A stretch of DNA of 56,281 nt from NCBI RefSeq assembly GCF_000717915.1, contig NZ_JOCX01000033.1, forward strand, positions 1 through 56,281, in the 5' to 3' direction. A program made the translations under genes and the position numbers. This document shows positions 42,834-51,887 of the stretch, piece by piece. Below the pieces are notes generated by a model, which was not told the DNA's origin, searched no databases, and worked only from the letters and a program-made list of their open reading frames with translations. The number at the start of each line of letters is the position of its first letter. The first letter of the stretch is position 1. The stretch is from Streptomyces sp. NRRL S-244. GTDB lineage: Bacteria > Actinomycetota > Actinomycetes > Streptomycetales > Streptomycetaceae.

Positions 42834-44132
42834 ATGGGTCAGCAGGAGAAGGTGGCGACGAGCCTCGCAGGCGCGGTCAGCGAGGGAATCAGCGCCTCCC
42901 TCGCCCCGGTGGACGCGGAGCTCGCGCGCCACTACCCGGGCGACCCCGGCACCCGCCAGCCCATCCACACGGTCTACGTCCCCGGTGACGTCTTCGCCGC
43001 CGACACCATCCGCTCCTGGGGCGACCAGGCCCTCGCCGCCCTCGACGAGCACGCCCCGGACGCCGCCACCTTCGCCAAGGTCCTCGGCATCTCCGACGAG
43101 CTCGCCGTCCCCGTCTACGACCGCGTCCGCGCCAAGCTGCGGCGCGAGCCCATCGAGGACCTCCGCGTCGACTTCGAGGACGGCTTCGGCGTCCGCTCCG
43201 ACGAGGAGGAGGACCAGGCGGCCGCCCGCGCCGCCCGCCTCGTCTCCGAAGCCTTCTCCAACGGCACGAACGCCCCGTACATGGGCATCCGCATGAAGTG
43301 CATGGAGTCCAACGTCCGCGACCGCGGCATCCGCACCACCGACATCTTCCTGTCCGGGCTGCTGGAGCACGGCGGGCTGCCCGAGGGTCTCGTCCTGACC
43401 CTCCCGAAGGTCACGTACGCCGAGCAGGTCAGCGCCTTCGTCAAGCTGCTGGAGGCCTTCGAGACCGCCCGCGGCCTGCGCCCGGGCCGGATCGGCTTCG
43501 AGATCCAGATCGAGACCAGCCAGTCGATCGTCGCCTCCGACGGCACCGCCACCGTGGCCCGGATGATCGAGGCCTCCAAGGGCCGCGCCACCGGCCTGCA
43601 CTACGGCACCTTCGACTACAGCGCCTGCGTCGGCGTCTCCGCCGCGTACCAGTCGAGCGACCACCCCGCCGCCGACCACGCCAAGGCGATCATGCAGGTC
43701 GCGGCCGCCGGCACCGGAGTACGCGTCTCCGACGGCTCCACGAACGTCCTGCCGATCGGCAGCACCGAGCACGTACACGAGGCCTGGAAGCTGCACTACG
43801 GCCTCACCCGCCGGGCCCTGGCCCGCGCCTACTACCAGGGCTGGGACATGCACCCGGGCCACCTGCCGACCCGCTACGCGGCGGTGTTCACCTTCTACCG
43901 CGAGGGCCTCGAAGCCGCTGCCGCGCGACTGAAGGCGTACGTCGCGAAGATCGAGGGCGACGTGATGGACGAGCCCGCCACGGCCAAGGCCCTGGCCGGC
44001 TACCTGGTCCGCGGCCTGGACTGCGGCGCGGTGGGTGCCGAGGAGGTCACCGCCCTGACCGGCCTGACCCGCGCCGAGCTGGACGCCTTCGCGATCCCGC
44101 GCCGCTCGGCGACGCTGACGGCGACCGCCTGA
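42834..44132 (+). CDS. HpcH/HpaI-type aldolase family protein (DUF6986-like)
   Basis: The 432-residue protein is a TIM-barrel aldolase/citrate-lyase-like enzyme. Conserved segments are LRVDFEDGFGVRSDEEEDQ (acidic metal site), IGFEIQIETSQSIV (Glu ligand), GLHYGTFDYSACVGV and DGSTNVLPIG. GAGGAGAG precedes the ATG at 42834. Members often co-occur with purine or glyoxylate metabolism in Streptomyces, but nothing in this window confirms that. The strong promoter and palindrome upstream suggest tight repression with high expression when induced. The reaction is not established. Confidence 0.85.
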   Translation: MGQQEKVATSLAGAVSEGISASLAPVDAELARHYPGDPGTRQPIHTVYVPGDVFAADTIRSWGDQALAALDEHAPDAATFAKVLGISDELAVPVYDRVRAKLRREPIEDLRVDFEDGFGVRSDEEEDQAAARAARLVSEAFSNGTNAPYMGIRMKCMESNVRDRGIRTTDIFLSGLLEHGGLPEGLVLTLPKVTYAEQVSAFVKLLEAFETARGLRPGRIGFEIQIETSQSIVASDGTATVARMIEASKGRATGLHYGTFDYSACVGVSAAYQSSDHPAADHAKAIMQVAAAGTGVRVSDGSTNVLPIGSTEHVHEAWKLHYGLTRRALARAYYQGWDMHPGHLPTRYAAVFTFYREGLEAAAARLKAYVAKIEGDVMDEPATAKALAGYLVRGLDCGAVGAEEVTALTGLTRAELDAFAIPRRSATLTATA

Positions 44133-44148
44133 TCCGCCGCGCGGTGGA

Positions 44149-44183
44149 CGAGGCCCGGCCGGGGACGCCCCGGCCGGGCCTCG
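44149..44183. terminator. Bidirectional terminator between aldolase and HTH-WD40 genes
   Basis: CGAGGCCCGGCCGGGG (44149-44164) and CCCCGGCCGGGCCTCG (44168-44183) form a perfect 16-bp stem with a 3-nt loop. Confidence 0.9.
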
Positions 44184-44199
44184 CGACGTCTTGCGCGTT

Positions 44200-46662
44200 T
44201 TACAGCGGGCCGATGATCCAGCGGTTCAGGGTTCCGTCCCGGCCCGCGGTGACGAGCAGGCTCCCGTCGGGGGAGAAGGCCACGGCGTTGACGGCCTCGT
44301 GGCCTTCGAGCGGACCGCCGACGCGCCTGCCGGTGGCCGGGTGCCACAACAGGACGACGCCGTCTTCGCCCGCCGAGGCCAGTAGCTGCCCGTCCGGCGA
44401 GAACGCCACGTCGTACACCGCGGAGCGGTGGCCGGTCAGCGGTTCGCCGACCGGCAGGCCGCCGTCCGGATCCCACACCCGTACGGTGGCGTCACCGCCC
44501 GCCGTGGCCAGTAGGGTCCCGTCCGGTGAGAACACCGCCGACCACACCGCGCCCTGATGGCCGAGCGAGACACCGTCGGGCAGCAGCGGCCTGCCGGGAT
44601 CCCGCCACAGCACCCGGCCGTCGGCGCCGGAGGTGACCAGGCGCCGCCCGTCCGGGGCGAAGGCGAGCCCCACGACCTCGTTGGTGTGACCGCTGAGGGG
44701 CTCACGGAAACGTCTGCCGGTGGCCGGATTCCACAGCTCCACGGTGCCGTCCGTGCTCCCCGTGGCGAGCAGTTGCCCGTCAGGGGAGAACGCGAGGCGT
44801 TTCAGCGGGCCGCGGTGGTCGGTCGGCAGCTCCCGGACCCTCGCGCCGGTCACCGGATCCCGCAGGTACACGGTCCGGTTGGCGGACGCCGTGGCGAGCA
44901 CGGTCCCGTCGGGAGAGAAGGCCAGGCACCAGGGCAGGGTGGCGAGCTGGGCCGGGGGCGGACCGACGGGCCGTCGGGTGACCGGGTCCCACACGTGTAC
45001 GGACCCCGCGCCGGTGGTCGCCACGACGAGGCGGCCGTCTGGGGAGAAGGCCACCCTGATGAGGGCGGCTTCGGCCTGGACGGGCGGCAGCCGGACCGGC
45101 TGACGTTCGCGCAGGGCGACGGCCAGGGCTTTGGCCGCGAGCCGTGTCGTACGGGGGGCGCCGGACCGTTCGTACAGCATCACCGTCTCGTCGGACGACG
45201 AGGTGGCAAGCAGCCGTCCGGTGGTCGAGAAGGCGATGTCCTCGACCCGGCCGGCGTGGTCGCTCAGCGGCGGGCCGACCGGCAGGCCGGTGGCCGTGTC
45301 CCACAGGCGTACGGTCGCGTCGTCGGAGCCGGTGGCGAGGAGCCGCCCGTCGGGGGAGAAAGCCAGCGCACAGACCGGGCCGGCGTGGCCCCGGAGGGTC
45401 AGCGCGTCACGGCCGCCGGCCGCCTCGTACACGGACGTCCGGCCGTCGCGGTGGCCGAGGGCGAGCAGCAGCCCGTCGGGGGAGAGGGCGATCGCATCCG
45501 GAATGCCGGCGGCCGCGGCGCGGGGCGCACCGGCGACCCCTCCGCCGAGCAGGTCCCAGACCCGTGAACTGCGGGCGGCGGCGAGCAGCCGGCCGTCGCG
45601 GGCGAAGGCCACCGCGTCGATCGGGTCCGCGCCGCCGCCGTGGGTGACGACGACCGGGAGGCGGCCGACGGACAGGTCGCAGAGCCGTACGGTGCCGCCG
45701 AGTTCGAGGGTGGCGGCCATGCCTCCGGTCGGTGCGCAGGTGATTCCGGTGACGGGGGAGGCGTGGCCGGTGAGGGGCGGGCCGTCGGGGCGGCCGGTCG
45801 CGGGGTCGATCCGGTGGAGTACGCAGGGGTCTCTGGAGTCGGCCGCCAGCAGCCGCCCTTCGGGGGTGAACGCGAGGGGGTGCGTCGCGGTGAAGGGGGT
45901 GATGGTGCCGAGGCCCGTCGTGGTGTCCCACAGCTGGACGGTGTCGCCGCCGGCGGAGGCCAGCAGGCGGCCGTCGGGGGAGAAGGCCAGGTCCCGGACC
46001 GGGGCGAGGTGCCCGACGAGGCGGTGGCGGAGGGCGTACGGGCCCGGGCCGGCGTGCAGGCCGGGCGGTGGTCCGGCGGGCGGCCCGGGGGCCGGCCCGG
46101 GAGCCGGTCCGGGCATGGGCCGGGCGGGCGGTTCGGGATCCCAGGGCGGCCGGGCCTGTCCGGTGGGCCCGTGGGGTTCGCGGGGTTCGGCCGGACCGGC
46201 GGGTGCGTGGGGTCGGGCGGCCGTGTCGTGCGGGGCGGCCTCCCGGACCGCCTCCTCGGCCGCGGTGGCCGCCTGCGGCACACCGGTGCGTGCGCGGGCG
46301 CGCGAGTGCCCGGGAGGCTGGAGGGCGGCCAGTTCCTGCCAGCGCCGCCGCCAGACGGCGACTTCGGGGTCGGTGTGGGAGGGGACGGCGGTGCGCCGGC
46401 CGTACTCGTCGTACGACAGCAGGATCCGGATCAGTGCCATGAAGGTGTCGGGCCGGACGAGCCGCTTGCCGTTGAAGATCTCGCTCTGCGTGGCCACCGA
46501 CAGCCGGAGCTCGGTACCGGAACCGGCCGCGCGCGCTTCGAGATCGCGGTACGAGGGCCTGCCCCGCTCGATCCGTAATCGTGTCAGATCATCGGTAAGC
46601 GCGGCGAGTCCCTCCTCGAAGGTCGTGAAGGTGCCGTTCGGCTGCGGCTCCATGTCCCCCAT
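44200..46662 (-). CDS. HTH (XRE-like) / WD40 repeat protein, 14 blades
   Basis: The predicted 820-residue protein has an N-terminal actinobacterial XRE-type helical domain (LTRLRIERGRPSYRDLEARA, then LSVATQSEIFNGKRLVRPD). A Pro/Gly/Ala-rich linker (about 130-220) follows, then 14 WD repeats such as HLAPVRDLAFSPDGRLLASA, enough for two seven-bladed propellers. No NTPase or protease domain is present, unlike the giant WD40 protein at the window start. Codon 29 (46578-46576) is TTA, so it should need bldA. The start is ATG 46662 (GAGGGGGG just upstream) or ATG 46653. A signalling scaffold or DNA-linked sensor is possible; the ligand is unknown. Confidence 0.9.
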   Translation of the reverse strand: MGDMEPQPNGTFTTFEEGLAALTDDLTRLRIERGRPSYRDLEARAAGSGTELRLSVATQSEIFNGKRLVRPDTFMALIRILLSYDEYGRRTAVPSHTDPEVAVWRRRWQELAALQPPGHSRARARTGVPQAATAAEEAVREAAPHDTAARPHAPAGPAEPREPHGPTGQARPPWDPEPPARPMPGPAPGPAPGPPAGPPPGLHAGPGPYALRHRLVGHLAPVRDLAFSPDGRLLASAGGDTVQLWDTTTGLGTITPFTATHPLAFTPEGRLLAADSRDPCVLHRIDPATGRPDGPPLTGHASPVTGITCAPTGGMAATLELGGTVRLCDLSVGRLPVVVTHGGGADPIDAVAFARDGRLLAAARSSRVWDLLGGGVAGAPRAAAAGIPDAIALSPDGLLLALGHRDGRTSVYEAAGGRDALTLRGHAGPVCALAFSPDGRLLATGSDDATVRLWDTATGLPVGPPLSDHAGRVEDIAFSTTGRLLATSSSDETVMLYERSGAPRTTRLAAKALAVALRERQPVRLPPVQAEAALIRVAFSPDGRLVVATTGAGSVHVWDPVTRRPVGPPPAQLATLPWCLAFSPDGTVLATASANRTVYLRDPVTGARVRELPTDHRGPLKRLAFSPDGQLLATGSTDGTVELWNPATGRRFREPLSGHTNEVVGLAFAPDGRRLVTSGADGRVLWRDPGRPLLPDGVSLGHQGAVWSAVFSPDGTLLATAGGDATVRVWDPDGGLPVGEPLTGHRSAVYDVAFSPDGQLLASAGEDGVVLLWHPATGRRVGGPLEGHEAVNAVAFSPDGSLLVTAGRDGTLNRWIIGPL

Positions 46663-46737
46663 GTCCCCCCTCGGCCATGTGTGGCCGCCCAGGTTAGAAC
46701 GACGTCGGCGGAACAGTCCCGAACTTTCCCGAACAGC

Positions 46738-46760
46738 GCGGAACGGCCGGCGCGTTCCGC
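46738..46760. promoter_or_regulatory. GCGGAAC-N9-GTTCCGC inverted repeat
   Basis: Perfect 7-bp arms (46738-46744 and 46754-46760) lie in the 199-bp divergent region between the HTH-WD40 gene and the small membrane protein gene. The surrounding bases repeat GAAC/GTTC several times. It could be the binding site of the HTH-WD40 protein itself. Confidence 0.4.
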
Positions 46761-46861
46761 CGAACACCCGTGTCGTTCAAGGTGTTTCCGGGGCGATCGG
46801 CTCGGACCGGGTTCGTTCCGTACGTGCCTGCCGACGGTTCGGCCGGGGGTGCAATCGAGCC

Positions 46862-47056
46862 ATGACCACTCCACGTGAAACGGAACAGCCGTTCCTGTCC
46901 CTGCACGCCGCCGTCGTGCTCGTCATCGCCCTGCTGATCGGGTGCGCCGTCGGCGGGCTGAGCTTCATGGGCGGCGTCCCCGTCGCCCTCTCCGTACTCG
47001 CCGGGCTCACCGCCGCCGGCGGGGCCGTGCCCGTACTGCGGGGGCTGATCCGCTGA
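46862..47056 (+). CDS. Small two-helix membrane protein
   Basis: The 64-residue protein has two hydrophobic segments (AAVVLVIALLIGCAVGGLSF and VALSVLAGLTAAGGAVPVL) and short charged ends. Codon use is strongly Streptomyces-like. The RBS is weak. It is divergent from the HTH-WD40 gene and convergent with LacI (10 bp apart). I do not recognise the family. Confidence 0.65.
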   Translation: MTTPRETEQPFLSLHAAVVLVIALLIGCAVGGLSFMGGVPVALSVLAGLTAAGGAVPVLRGLIR

Positions 47057-47066
47057 AGCCGAACCC

Positions 47067-48104
47067 TCACGCGGCCGGGGGGAGTTCTCCCGAGCCGCGG
47101 GGGATCAGCCGGGTCGGGAGTTCGATGCGGGCCGGAGCGAGGGCCGCGCCCGAGAGGCGCTGGAAGAGGCGGTCCGTGGCCACCCGGCCCAGGGCCGCCG
47201 CGTCCTGGGCCACCACCGTCACCCCGGGCCGCAGCAGGTCGGCCAGCTCGAAGTCGTCGAAGCCGACCAGGGCCACCGGCACCGGGTGCTCGGCCAGGAC
47301 CCGTACCAGCGTCACCGTCACCCGGTTGTTCCCCGCGAAGAGCGCCGTGACGCGGTCCGGGCCCGTCAGCATCGCGCGGGCCGCCTCGCGGACGCGGTCC
47401 GGGGAGGTCGAGCCGAGGGAGACCCAGGGCTCCGCGACCGGCAGGCCCGCGTCCGCCATCGCCGCCCGGTAGCCGCGCAGGCGCTCCGTCGCCGTGTGGA
47501 TGTGCGGATGGTCGCCGATGAAGCCGATCCGGCGGTGGCCGCCCCCGATGAGGTGCGCCACGCCCGCGCGGGAACCGCCGAAGCTGTCCGACAGCACCAC
47601 GTCCGCCTCGATCCGGCCCGCCGGCCGGTCCACGAACACCGTGGCCACCCCCGCCCGGATCTCCGGCTCCAGGTAGCGGTGGTCGTCCCCGGCCGGGATC
47701 ACGATCAGCCCGTCCACCCGGCGCGCGCACAGCGCCAGCGCCAACTCCCGCTCCCGGTCGGGGTCCTCGGCGCTGGACCCGTTGATGAGCAGTGCCCCGT
47801 GGGCCCGGGCCACTTCCTCCACGGCCCGGTTCAGCGGCCCGTAGAAGGGGTCCGCGAGGTCCTCCAGGACCAGTCCGACGGTGGCCGTACGGCCCTTGCG
47901 CAACACGCGGGCGCTGTCGTTGCGGCGGAAACCGAGCGCCTCGATGGCCTCCTGGACCCGGCGCACGGTGTCCGGGGTGACCCCCGCCTCGCCGTTGACC
48001 ACGCGCGAGACCGTCTTGAGGCCCACGCCCGCACGGGACGCCACGTCCTTCATGGTCGGCCGGTTGCCGTAGCGGGGGTCGGACGGGCGGCGGGTGTGCG
48101 GCAC
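47067..48104 (-). CDS. LacI family transcriptional regulator
   Basis: The 345-residue protein has a LacI HTH (MKDVASRAGVGLKTVSRVVN), hinge, and periplasmic-binding-protein-like effector domain (ATVGLVLEDLADPFYGPLN; LINGSSAEDPDRERELALAL; RIGFIGDHPHIHTATERLRG; VALVGFDDFELADLLRPGVT). The GTG at 48104 follows GGAGG and adds about 17 residues before the HTH. The effector is presumably a sugar. It is divergent from the kinase-NUDIX gene; no sugar transporter is near, so its target is unclear. Confidence 0.9.
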   Translation of the reverse strand: MPHTRRPSDPRYGNRPTMKDVASRAGVGLKTVSRVVNGEAGVTPDTVRRVQEAIEALGFRRNDSARVLRKGRTATVGLVLEDLADPFYGPLNRAVEEVARAHGALLINGSSAEDPDRERELALALCARRVDGLIVIPAGDDHRYLEPEIRAGVATVFVDRPAGRIEADVVLSDSFGGSRAGVAHLIGGGHRRIGFIGDHPHIHTATERLRGYRAAMADAGLPVAEPWVSLGSTSPDRVREAARAMLTGPDRVTALFAGNNRVTVTLVRVLAEHPVPVALVGFDDFELADLLRPGVTVVAQDAAALGRVATDRLFQRLSGAALAPARIELPTRLIPRGSGELPPAA

Positions 48105-48260
48105 GGGACGGAAACCTCCGGAGGCGGCGGGGCGGGCGGGGCTGGTTCTGACCTTTCCGACCTTGAGGATAAGCACTGGGCGGAGGAGCGGGTTTCCGTG
48201 GCAGGGTGATGCGGGCAAGCCACTGGGGGCTCCGGACGAGCCATGGGGAGAGGGGTAGAC

Positions 48261-49301
48261 GTGATTGTCTGGATCAACGGCACATTCGGCGCCGGGAAGA
48301 CCAGCACGGCCCGCGAACTGACCGGGATCCTGCCGGACAGCACCCTGTACGACCCGGAGCTCGTCGGCGACTCACTACGCCAACTGCTGCCGCGCAAACG
48401 CCTCGTGGAGGTCTCCGACTACCAGGACCTGCCGAGCTGGCGGCGCCTGGTGGTGGACACCGCCGCCGCGATGCTCGCGGAGCTGGGCGGGGTGCTGGTC
48501 GTGCCGATGACGCTGTTGCGGCAGGAGTACCGGGACGAGATCTTCGGCGGGCTGGCGGCGCGCCGGATTCCGGTGCGGCATGTGCTGCTCGCCCCGGCGG
48601 AAACGATCCTGCGCGAGCGGATCGCGACGCGGGAGGAGCCGGGGGACCCGGCCGACGCGGACGTGCGGGTGCGGCAGTGGGCGTACGACCACATCCCCGC
48701 CTACCGGCAGGCGCTGGGCGGCTGGCTGGCGGCGGACGCGCACGTCATCGACAACGGCGCCCTGAGCGTACGGGAGACGGCGGAGCGGATAGCCGAAGCC
48801 GTACGCACGGACGCGGCCCGGGTCTGCGACATCGTGCAGACGCCGGAGCCGACCCGGGAGACGGTGGCGGCCGGGGTACTGCTGTTCGACGACGAGGACC
48901 GGGTGCTGTTGGTCGATCCGACGTACAAGCCGGGCTGGGAGTTCCCGGGCGGGGTCGTGGAGGCGGGCGAGGCGCCGGGCGGCGCGGGGGTGCGGGAGGT
49001 CGCGGAGGAACTGGGCCTGGCGCTGGACGCCGTACCGGGGCTGCTGGTCGTGGACTGGGAGCCGCCGATGGCTCCGGCGTACGGGGGACTGCGGCTGCTG
49101 TTCGACGGGGGCCGCCTCTCGCCCGCCGCCGCCGCGGGGCTCCGGCTGCCGGGTCCGGAGCTGCGGGCGTGGCGGTTCGTCACGGAGGAGGAGGCGGCGG
49201 GCCTGCTCCCACCGGTCCGCTACGAGCGCCTGCGCTGGGCCCTGCGAGCCCGCGAGCGCGGCCGCCCCCTCTACCTGGAGGCCGGCCGCCCGACGCCATG
49301 A
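48261..49301 (+). CDS. P-loop kinase-like ATPase fused to NUDIX hydrolase
   Basis: The predicted 346-residue protein has two enzymes in one chain. Residues 1-185 form an AAA/kinase-type P-loop domain with Walker A NGTFGAGKTSTA near the N-terminus and a lid-like Arg-rich stretch (LRERIATREEPGD). Residues about 200-325 carry a complete Nudix box (GVVEAG, E, then REVAEELGL). I chose the GTG at 48261 because GGAGAGGGG is just upstream; ATG 48243 is an alternative. The pairing suggests phosphorylation and hydrolysis of related nucleotides or phospho-compounds. The substrate is unknown. Confidence 0.88.
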   Translation: MIVWINGTFGAGKTSTARELTGILPDSTLYDPELVGDSLRQLLPRKRLVEVSDYQDLPSWRRLVVDTAAAMLAELGGVLVVPMTLLRQEYRDEIFGGLAARRIPVRHVLLAPAETILRERIATREEPGDPADADVRVRQWAYDHIPAYRQALGGWLAADAHVIDNGALSVRETAERIAEAVRTDAARVCDIVQTPEPTRETVAAGVLLFDDEDRVLLVDPTYKPGWEFPGGVVEAGEAPGGAGVREVAEELGLALDAVPGLLVVDWEPPMAPAYGGLRLLFDGGRLSPAAAAGLRLPGPELRAWRFVTEEEAAGLLPPVRYERLRWALRARERGRPLYLEAGRPTP

Positions 49302-49329
49302 CTCCCCTTGACTCCCCTTGACTCCCTTT
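49299..49329 (+). repeat. Ten-base tandem repeat at the kinase-NUDIX 3' end
   Basis: Three copies of TGACTCCCCT, the third diverged at its end, begin at the gene's stop codon, so each copy supplies a TGA. Confidence 0.7.
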
Positions 49330-49352
49330 GGCCGGGAGTTCGGCTCCCGGCC
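49330..49352. terminator. Terminator between kinase-NUDIX and MBL genes
   Basis: GGCCGGGAG (49330-49338) and CTCCCGGCC (49344-49352) form a perfect 9-bp stem with loop TTCGG, a very stable tetraloop-like turn. Confidence 0.85.
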
Positions 49353-49366
49353 CCTCGGGGCCGCGG

Positions 49367-50056
49367 CTACGGGATGGCCGCGGCTGCGCGGAGGGTGGCC
49401 GCCGCGGCCTCGGTGAGCGGGTCTCCGTGGCCGAAGCAGGCCACCGACGGGGACAGCCCCGCCAGACGCCGGAACGAGGCCTGGGCCTGCGCGCGGTCCA
49501 CGTTGAACACGCCCAGCATCACCTGTCCCACCCCCGCGATGCAGTCGCCCGCGAACAGCACTCCGTGGCGCGGCAGATGGATGCCGATGCTGCCCGGCGT
49601 GTGGCCGGGGGCGTGGACCACCACCGCGCCGCCGCCGAACGGGAGCACCTCCCCGTCCTCGACCTCCCGGTCGACCCGCGTCGGCGGCGCCTGCGGCACC
49701 GTCAGGCCGTGCGCGTACAGCGGGAGTTCCCAGTCCAGCAGGACCGGCTCCGGGACCGGGAGCTCGCCCCGGATCACCGGTGCCTCCAGCCGGTGCGCCA
49801 GCACCTGCGCACCCCAGCGCCCGGCGAGTTCCTCCGCGGCGCCGATGTGGTCGCGGTGGCAGTGGGTCAGGACGATCCGCTCCAGCCGCTCCGGGCGCAG
49901 CCCGAGGGAGCGGACGGCCTCCTCGATCGCCGCGGCGGCGCCGACGTGGCCGGAGTCGATCAGGGTCAGAGACTCACCGTCGCGCCACAGGTACGCCTGG
50001 CCGATCGGGAAGCGGAGCATGTGGAGCCGCTGCGGGAGTACTTCGACAAGATCCAT
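49367..50056 (-). CDS. MBL fold metallo-hydrolase
   Basis: The 229-residue protein has the dinuclear metal motif THCHRDHIGAA (HxHxDH), a later His in HAPGHTPGS, Asp in FAGDCIAG, and a terminal His (FGHGDPL). This is the hydrolase/glyoxalase-II-like layout. The ATG at 50056 is followed by LVEVLPQRLHML. The long tandem repeat 50149-50302 lies directly upstream, between this gene and the M20 dipeptidase on the same strand, so the repeat may affect its expression. The substrate is unknown. Confidence 0.92.
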   Translation of the reverse strand: MDLVEVLPQRLHMLRFPIGQAYLWRDGESLTLIDSGHVGAAAAIEEAVRSLGLRPERLERIVLTHCHRDHIGAAEELAGRWGAQVLAHRLEAPVIRGELPVPEPVLLDWELPLYAHGLTVPQAPPTRVDREVEDGEVLPFGGGAVVVHAPGHTPGSIGIHLPRHGVLFAGDCIAGVGQVMLGVFNVDRAQAQASFRRLAGLSPSVACFGHGDPLTEAAAATLRAAAAIP

Positions 50057-50148
50057 GCCCCGAACGTACGTCCGCCGGCTCCGCTCCCGGCCGGCCTTTC
50101 ACCGGGAGCGGATTTCGCCCGTGGCGCAGGCCGACGGGCCGACGGGCC

Positions 50149-50302
50149 GGCCGATCCGCAGGTCAGCCGATCCGCAGGTCGGCCGATCCGCAGGTCGGCC
50201 GATCCGCAGGTCGGCCGATCCGCCGATCCGCCGATCCGCCGATCCGCCGATCCGCCGATCCGCCGATCCGTCGGTCCGCCGATCCGTCGGTCAGCCGGTC
50301 AG
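50149..50302. repeat. 8/16-bp minisatellite
   Basis: Four copies of a 16-bp unit (GGCCGATCCGCAGGTC, one base variant) are followed by seven exact CCGATCCG octamers (50215-50270) and four diverged octamers. The 16-mer is itself two related octamers, so the array grew in 8-bp steps. The last unit overlaps the stop codon of the M20 dipeptidase gene. Confidence 0.95.
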
Positions 50303-51663
50303 CCGCGCTTGGACTCCGCGTAGTTGACCAGGAACAGGGCCTCGGCGACCGACAGCCGCTCCAGCTCCTCCGGCGAGACGCTCTCGTTCACCGCGTGGAT
50401 CTGCGCCTCGGGCTCGCTCAGCCCGATCAGCAGCATCTCCGCCTCCGGGTAGAGCGAGTTCAGCGTGTTGCACAGCGGAATCGATCCGCCCATGCCGCTG
50501 ATCTGCATCTCCTGGCCCGGGTAAGCCTCCTGAAGGGCCGCCTTCATCGACGCGTACGCCGGGCTGTCGGTGTCCGCCCGGAACGGCTGGCCCTGGCCCA
50601 CGACCTCGAGGTCGAGGCGCGCCTGCCACGGGGTGTGCGCCACCAGGTGCGCCTCCAGCAGCTTGACGGCGGCGGCCGTGTCCACGCCCGGCGGCACGCG
50701 CAGGCTGATCAGGGCGCCGGCGCTCGCGTGCACCGAGGGGGTGGCGCCGACGACCGGCGGGCAGTCGATGCCGAGCACGGTGACGGCCGGGCGGGCCCAG
50801 AGCCGGTCCGCGATCGTGCCCTCGCCGATCAGCCCGACCCCGTCCAGCACCTTCGCGTCGGCGCGGAAGTCCGCCTCCGGGTACTGCAGGCCCTCCCAGA
50901 CGGCGTCCGAGGCCAGGCCGTCGACGGTCGTCGAACCGTCCGCGGCGCGCAGCGAGTCCAGCAGCCGGATCAGCGCGGCCAGCGCGTCGGGCGCGGCGCC
51001 GCCGAACATGCCGGAGTGCAGGTTGCCGCCGAGGGTGTCGATCTTCACCTTGATCAGGCACATGCCGCGCAAGGTGGCCGTGACCGTCGGCAGGCCGAGC
51101 CGGAAGTTGCCCGTGTCGCCGATGACGATCGTGTCGGCGGTCAGCAGCTCCGGGTGCGCCTCGGCGTACTGCTGGAGACCGCCGGTGCCCTGCTCCTCCG
51201 AGCCCTCGACGATCACCTTCACGCTCACCGGCACCCCGCCGTTGGCCTTCAGCGCGCGCAGCGCCAGCAGGTGCATGATGAACCCGCCCTTGCAGTCCGC
51301 GGCGCCGCGCCCGTACCAGCGGCCGTCGCGCTCGGTCAGCTCGAAGGCGGGGGAGATCCAGGCGGCGTCGTCCAGCGGCGGCTGCACGTCGTAGTGCGCG
51401 TACAGGAGGACGGTCGGCGCACCCTCCGGGCCGGGCAGGAAGCCGTACACCGACTGGGTGCCGTCGGGGGTGTCGAGGAGCGCCACGTCCTGGAAGCCCT
51501 CGGCGCGCAGCGCGTCGGCCACCCAGTTGGCCGCGCCCTCGCTCTCGCTCTGCGGGAACTGCGCCCAGTCCGCCACCGACTGGAAGGCCACCAGCTCGCT
51601 CAGCTCCTGCTTGGCGCGGGGCATCAGCGAGGTGATGGTCTCGGCGATCGGATTCTGGGACAT
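50299..51663 (-). CDS. M20 family dipeptidase (CNDP-like)
   Basis: The 454-residue protein has the metal-site motifs LYAHYDVQPP, RGAADCKGGFIMHL and VEGSEEQGTGG, plus GNLHSGMFGGAAPDAL in the dimerisation lid region. It is a cytoplasmic di-zinc dipeptidase/deacylase. The ATG at 51663 has AGGAG upstream. Its stop lies in the first units of the minisatellite. The 224-bp upstream gap carries repeated GTACGCC/TACGCCGTGT elements (51692-51760) and the divergent promoter; no gene is seen there. Confidence 0.93.
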   Translation of the reverse strand: MSQNPIAETITSLMPRAKQELSELVAFQSVADWAQFPQSESEGAANWVADALRAEGFQDVALLDTPDGTQSVYGFLPGPEGAPTVLLYAHYDVQPPLDDAAWISPAFELTERDGRWYGRGAADCKGGFIMHLLALRALKANGGVPVSVKVIVEGSEEQGTGGLQQYAEAHPELLTADTIVIGDTGNFRLGLPTVTATLRGMCLIKVKIDTLGGNLHSGMFGGAAPDALAALIRLLDSLRAADGSTTVDGLASDAVWEGLQYPEADFRADAKVLDGVGLIGEGTIADRLWARPAVTVLGIDCPPVVGATPSVHASAGALISLRVPPGVDTAAAVKLLEAHLVAHTPWQARLDLEVVGQGQPFRADTDSPAYASMKAALQEAYPGQEMQISGMGGSIPLCNTLNSLYPEAEMLLIGLSEPEAQIHAVNESVSPEELERLSVAEALFLVNYAESKRG

Positions 51664-51887
51664 GGGCACGCTCCTCTTGGGTGCGACGTTGTGTAGGTGT
51701 ACGCCGTGTACGCCTACGCCGTGTGGGTGTACTCGGCGGTCGGGTACGCCGCCCGCATCCGCGTGGTGGGCGTATGCCGGGTACGGCGAAAGACAGTCCC
51801 GATCCTCGCACAGCAGGACGGGGCGGACTCGCGCCGTAGGATTTCCCTGCATCGGAGCAACCGCATGATCAGGAGCAGCAGCACATC

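Noticed and set aside
48243..48260. ATG 48243 as start of the kinase-NUDIX protein
   Set aside because: The RBS-like GGAGAGGGG lies after it and directly before GTG 48261, and the P-loop strand begins at that GTG.
50057..50298. The repeat region as a CRISPR array
   Set aside because: There are no unique spacers; units are contiguous 8- and 16-bp copies, so it is a minisatellite.
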